From the NCBI GenBank assembly GCA_044361365.1, contig JBIKIW010000035.1, forward strand, positions 1-14,035: 14,035 nt of DNA. Reading direction: 5' to 3'. Shown piece by piece: positions 12,446 through 14,035 of this stretch. How positions within the stretch are numbered: position 1 is the stretch's first letter; each line of letters starts with the position of its first letter. The stretch is from JBIKIW01 sp044361365. Lineage in GTDB: Bacteria > Patescibacteriota > JACMRA01. Position numbers and translations under genes: made by a program. Under the pieces are notes generated by a model that had not been told where the DNA came from, made no database searches, and worked only from the letters and a program-made list of their open reading frames with translations.

Positions 12446-13292
12446 ATGATAAGTGCTCCTACTCTTATACCAACTCCCAATCAAGAGTCTCCTAAACAAC
12501 AAATTGGACACCAGAAAGTATCGGTTGAAAATTTGAGTGATTATGTATCAGATATCGACAATCCTTCTACTAAAAAAAAGTTAATCTTTACAACAATTTT
12601 TAGGTTAACAGAAAGTGATCAGATAAGTAAAGCTCAGCAAGACAAATTTTTTGATTTATTAAGAGATGGTAGTAATTTTACAGATTTTGCTAATCAAATG
12701 CTTTTTTCAGCAGATAATAAGGTATATGTTGCTCGATACTACGCTAAACCCTTTTTAGATAAACTAGTAGATAAAAAAAATTATTAGAATTTGATATACT
12801 TTCTGAAGAGGATGAAAAAACTTTTAAAAATGACATTAAAAATGATCTTAATGTAGTTTTAAAGGCTTTAGATAACATTTTAACGGAACCAATAAATAAA
12901 ATAAATTTTAGTAGAACTGGCGAGGTTGTTGATCCAATAAAATTAATTAAAGGCGAAGCTGGTTTTATTAGCTTTAATCAAGATTTTCCACTCACAATAA
13001 GAGTTGGTGGCGAGGAATACAGAATTTCACCGGTTGCAGGAACTGAAATTGTAACTATTACAAAACCCAATGGTGAACAATCAACTATTCAAGGAAATGG
13101 AGGATTTGAAGGTTTTTATTTACAGCCACAAACTATGACCAGAATAGTTGGTTCAGATAAGTTTACAAATGTGGGTTTAAAGATCACAGCAGATCAAGCT
13201 ATTGAGATCTTACCAAAAGACCAAGAATTGTAGAATTTAATAGTAGAGACGACAATCGTATCGTGAAATTGACCTTTCAAGAGGTTAAATAG
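12446..13292 (+). pseudogene. Unknown gene split by two -1 frameshifts
   Basis: Segment 1 runs from ATG 12446 to TAG 12785-12787 (113 codons). At its end an A8 run (12773-12780, read GAT AAA AAA AAT) precedes the stop. In the -1 frame, clean coding sequence runs from 12784 to TAG 13231-13233: EFDILSEEDEKTFKND, then a beta-rich part with FPLTIRVGGEEYRISPVAG and GLKITADQAIEILPK. A second -1 shift near AAAA 13215-13218 opens VEFNSRDDNRIVKLTFQEVK, ending at TAG 13290-13292. The joined product would be about 282 residues with an acidic helical first half and a beta-rich second half; no family is recognised. A TATATT -10 lies at 12414-12419. Decay, homopolymer sequencing error or slippage at the A8 run are all possible; the second lesion favours the first two. 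Confidence 0.6.
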
Positions 13293-13315
13293 GAGTTAGG
13301 AATGGTGGTTATAAC

Positions 13316-13338
13316 AAAAACCCAGCCTTTAGGGCGGG
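13316..13338 (-). terminator. Intrinsic terminator reading on the minus strand
   Basis: On the minus strand CCCGCC, a CTAAA loop and GGCTGGG form a six-pair stem with one bulged base (13338-13321), followed by TTTTTG (13320-13315). It would end transcripts of the secreted-protein gene 13444-13917, about 105 nt after its stop. Confidence 0.7.
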
Positions 13339-13438
13339 AGTCGATGGAAACGCACACATCTGAACTCGATATTTCAAATGTGTGGCAAGGCTTTTACTTC
13401 ACTTGGTAGAGCGAAGAAGGTACCTTTAGCTTACCCTT
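13321..13438 (-). ncRNA. Chain of four hairpins: structured 3' UTR or small RNA candidate
   Basis: The 157 nt between the convergent genes is unusually structured. Besides the terminator stem there are CACACAT/ATGTGTG (13353-13359 with 13378-13384), CTTC/GAAG (13397-13400 with 13413-13416) and AAGGTA with TACCCTT, one base bulged (13417-13422 with 13432-13438). The stems are tightly packed, begin 5 nt after the stop of the minus-strand gene and end at its terminator, so the minus strand is the likelier sense. It does not match tRNA, tmRNA, SRP RNA or RNase P RNA cores that I know. An IS200/IS605-type end or OMEGA-like RNA is a weak alternative; no transposase gene is near. Confidence 0.4.
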
Positions 13439-13443
13439 ATTGG

Positions 13444-13917
13444 TTATTTATTTAAATTAAGGTCTACGTAAGTTGTTACGCTCTGCTTTAAACTTTGATA
13501 AGGTATCGATGTTTCGTCTGGAAGTGTTGATTTCCAGTTTACTGTTTCCCATACGGAGTGTTCTAAATCAAAACTTTGGATTTTTTTATTATCAAAGTCT
13601 GATTTTGATACAATTATTCCAACAGATAGGATCTGTTTTGCATTTAAACGAGAAAAACCCGTAATTGCGTATTTGTCTTTCCCCCGGTTGGAGTTATATC
13701 TTTTGTCTATTATTAAGACAACATCACACCTGTTGAGTTCTTTCAAAAGCTTCGTATCTCTTTCACCCTGGTTTTTTGCGTTGTCTAGATTTACTAGACA
13801 TTGTGCTGTTTTAGTGGGCTGTTTTGCCTCAACAGTTGAAACCAAGGTAGGAGAAACCAAAATCGAAGTAATCAAGATAGGAGAAAGTAAATTTTGAACG
13901 AATTTAGCAAAAGGCAT
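13444..13917 (-). CDS. Secreted protein of unknown function (157 aa)
   Basis: From ATG 13917 the protein begins with a typical signal peptide: basic start, hydrophobic core LLSPILITSILVSPTLVST, then a likely cleavage after VEA (residue 31). The mature part is ~126 residues with two cysteines (C40 and C64) that could form a disulphide outside the cell, a strand-like DVVLIIDKRY and a repeated hydrophobic-polar pattern (KQILSVGIIVSKSDF). No family is recognised. A TTG seven codons upstream would only lengthen the signal's n-region. A weak -10 TATTAA lies 11-16 nt before the ATG, so the mRNA leader is very short. The gene is followed by a hairpin array and a terminator, and is divergent from a possible gene starting at 14008. 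Confidence 0.75.
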   Translation of the reverse strand: MPFAKFVQNLLSPILITSILVSPTLVSTVEAKQPTKTAQCLVNLDNAKNQGERDTKLLKELNRCDVVLIIDKRYNSNRGKDKYAITGFSRLNAKQILSVGIIVSKSDFDNKKIQSFDLEHSVWETVNWKSTLPDETSIPYQSLKQSVTTYVDLNLNK

Positions 13918-14007
13918 GTTTTTCGAGTTAATAGCCAAAAACTAAGGGACAAAATATAGTATTTAGTTGATATTTAAAAGGTTAACAGTCTATTCAACTT
14001 AAATATT

Positions 14008-14035
14008 ATGAGTTCAACTTACAAAAATTGCCCAG
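14008..14035 (+). CDS. Possible start of a gene cut by the window edge
   Basis: ATG 14008 opens a frame (MSSTYKNCP) that runs off the end. A TTGATA (13967-13972) 41 nt upstream followed by TATTCA (13991-13996) matches the spacing seen at other leaderless genes here. Only nine codons are visible, so this is tentative. Confidence 0.3.

Noticed and set aside
13316..13443. tRNA, tmRNA, SRP RNA or RNase P RNA in the hairpin region
   Set aside because: No cloverleaf, CCA end, or conserved core of these RNAs is seen.
13473..13897. Plus-strand reading frames opposite the secreted-protein gene
   Set aside because: They are antisense to a gene with a clear signal peptide and lack start signals.
1..14035. 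CRISPR array
   Set aside because: No regularly spaced direct repeats of 20-40 bp were found.

Overview
The window is AT-rich, densely packed DNA coding on both strands. Genes use the standard bacterial code: TAA, TAG and TGA all end intact genes. Most gaps are short, many products are small proteins of no recognisable family, and most genes have no ribosome-binding site. The MurF-like ligase with a large membrane domain, the NYN-domain protein, the small toxin-antitoxin pair and the many lineage-specific proteins would fit a streamlined bacterium such as a Candidate Phyla Radiation (Patescibacteria) member. That placement is inference; no rRNA or other strong marker is present.

Layout. 199-2319 (+) is a DEDDh exonuclease with a long, motif-poor C-terminal region. 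2386-2610 (+) is a small basic protein with the clearest Shine-Dalgarno site here. 2846-3338 (+) is an unknown gene broken by one frameshift. 3340-5025 (-) is a membrane-anchored MurF-type ligase. 5114-5638 (+) is an NYN/LabA-type nuclease and 5760-6836 (+) a coiled-coil protein with two membrane spans; both promoters carry the same 20-bp upstream motif. 6889-7547 (+) is a MazEF-like toxin-antitoxin pair with a palindromic operator. 7580-8047 (+) is a serine-rich membrane protein and 8052-8624 (+) shikimate kinase. 8621-10087 (-) holds two coupled unknown genes. 10306-10920 (+) is DHBP synthase (ribB) behind a leader of about 150 nt. 11072-11464 (+) is a secreted-protein frame holding two in-frame TAA codons, ending at a strong terminator. 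11565-11680 is a hairpin-rich repeat-like block. 11759-12307 (-) is peptide deformylase. 12446-13292 (+) is an unknown gene broken by two -1 shifts. 13316-13438 is a chain of four hairpins next to a secreted protein gene, 13444-13917 (-). A further gene may begin at 14008 (+).

Two themes stand out. First, at least six genes have a TTGACA-like -35 box about 35-40 nt before the start codon (48 nt for the antitoxin), which puts the predicted transcript start at or within a few bases of the start codon; leaderless translation looks common here. Second, the disrupted reading frames (2846, 11072, 12446) are all in unrecognised accessory genes, while the recognisable enzymes (murF, aroK, ribB, def) are intact. 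That suggests decay of accessory genes, recoding, or local sequence errors; the sequence alone cannot separate these.
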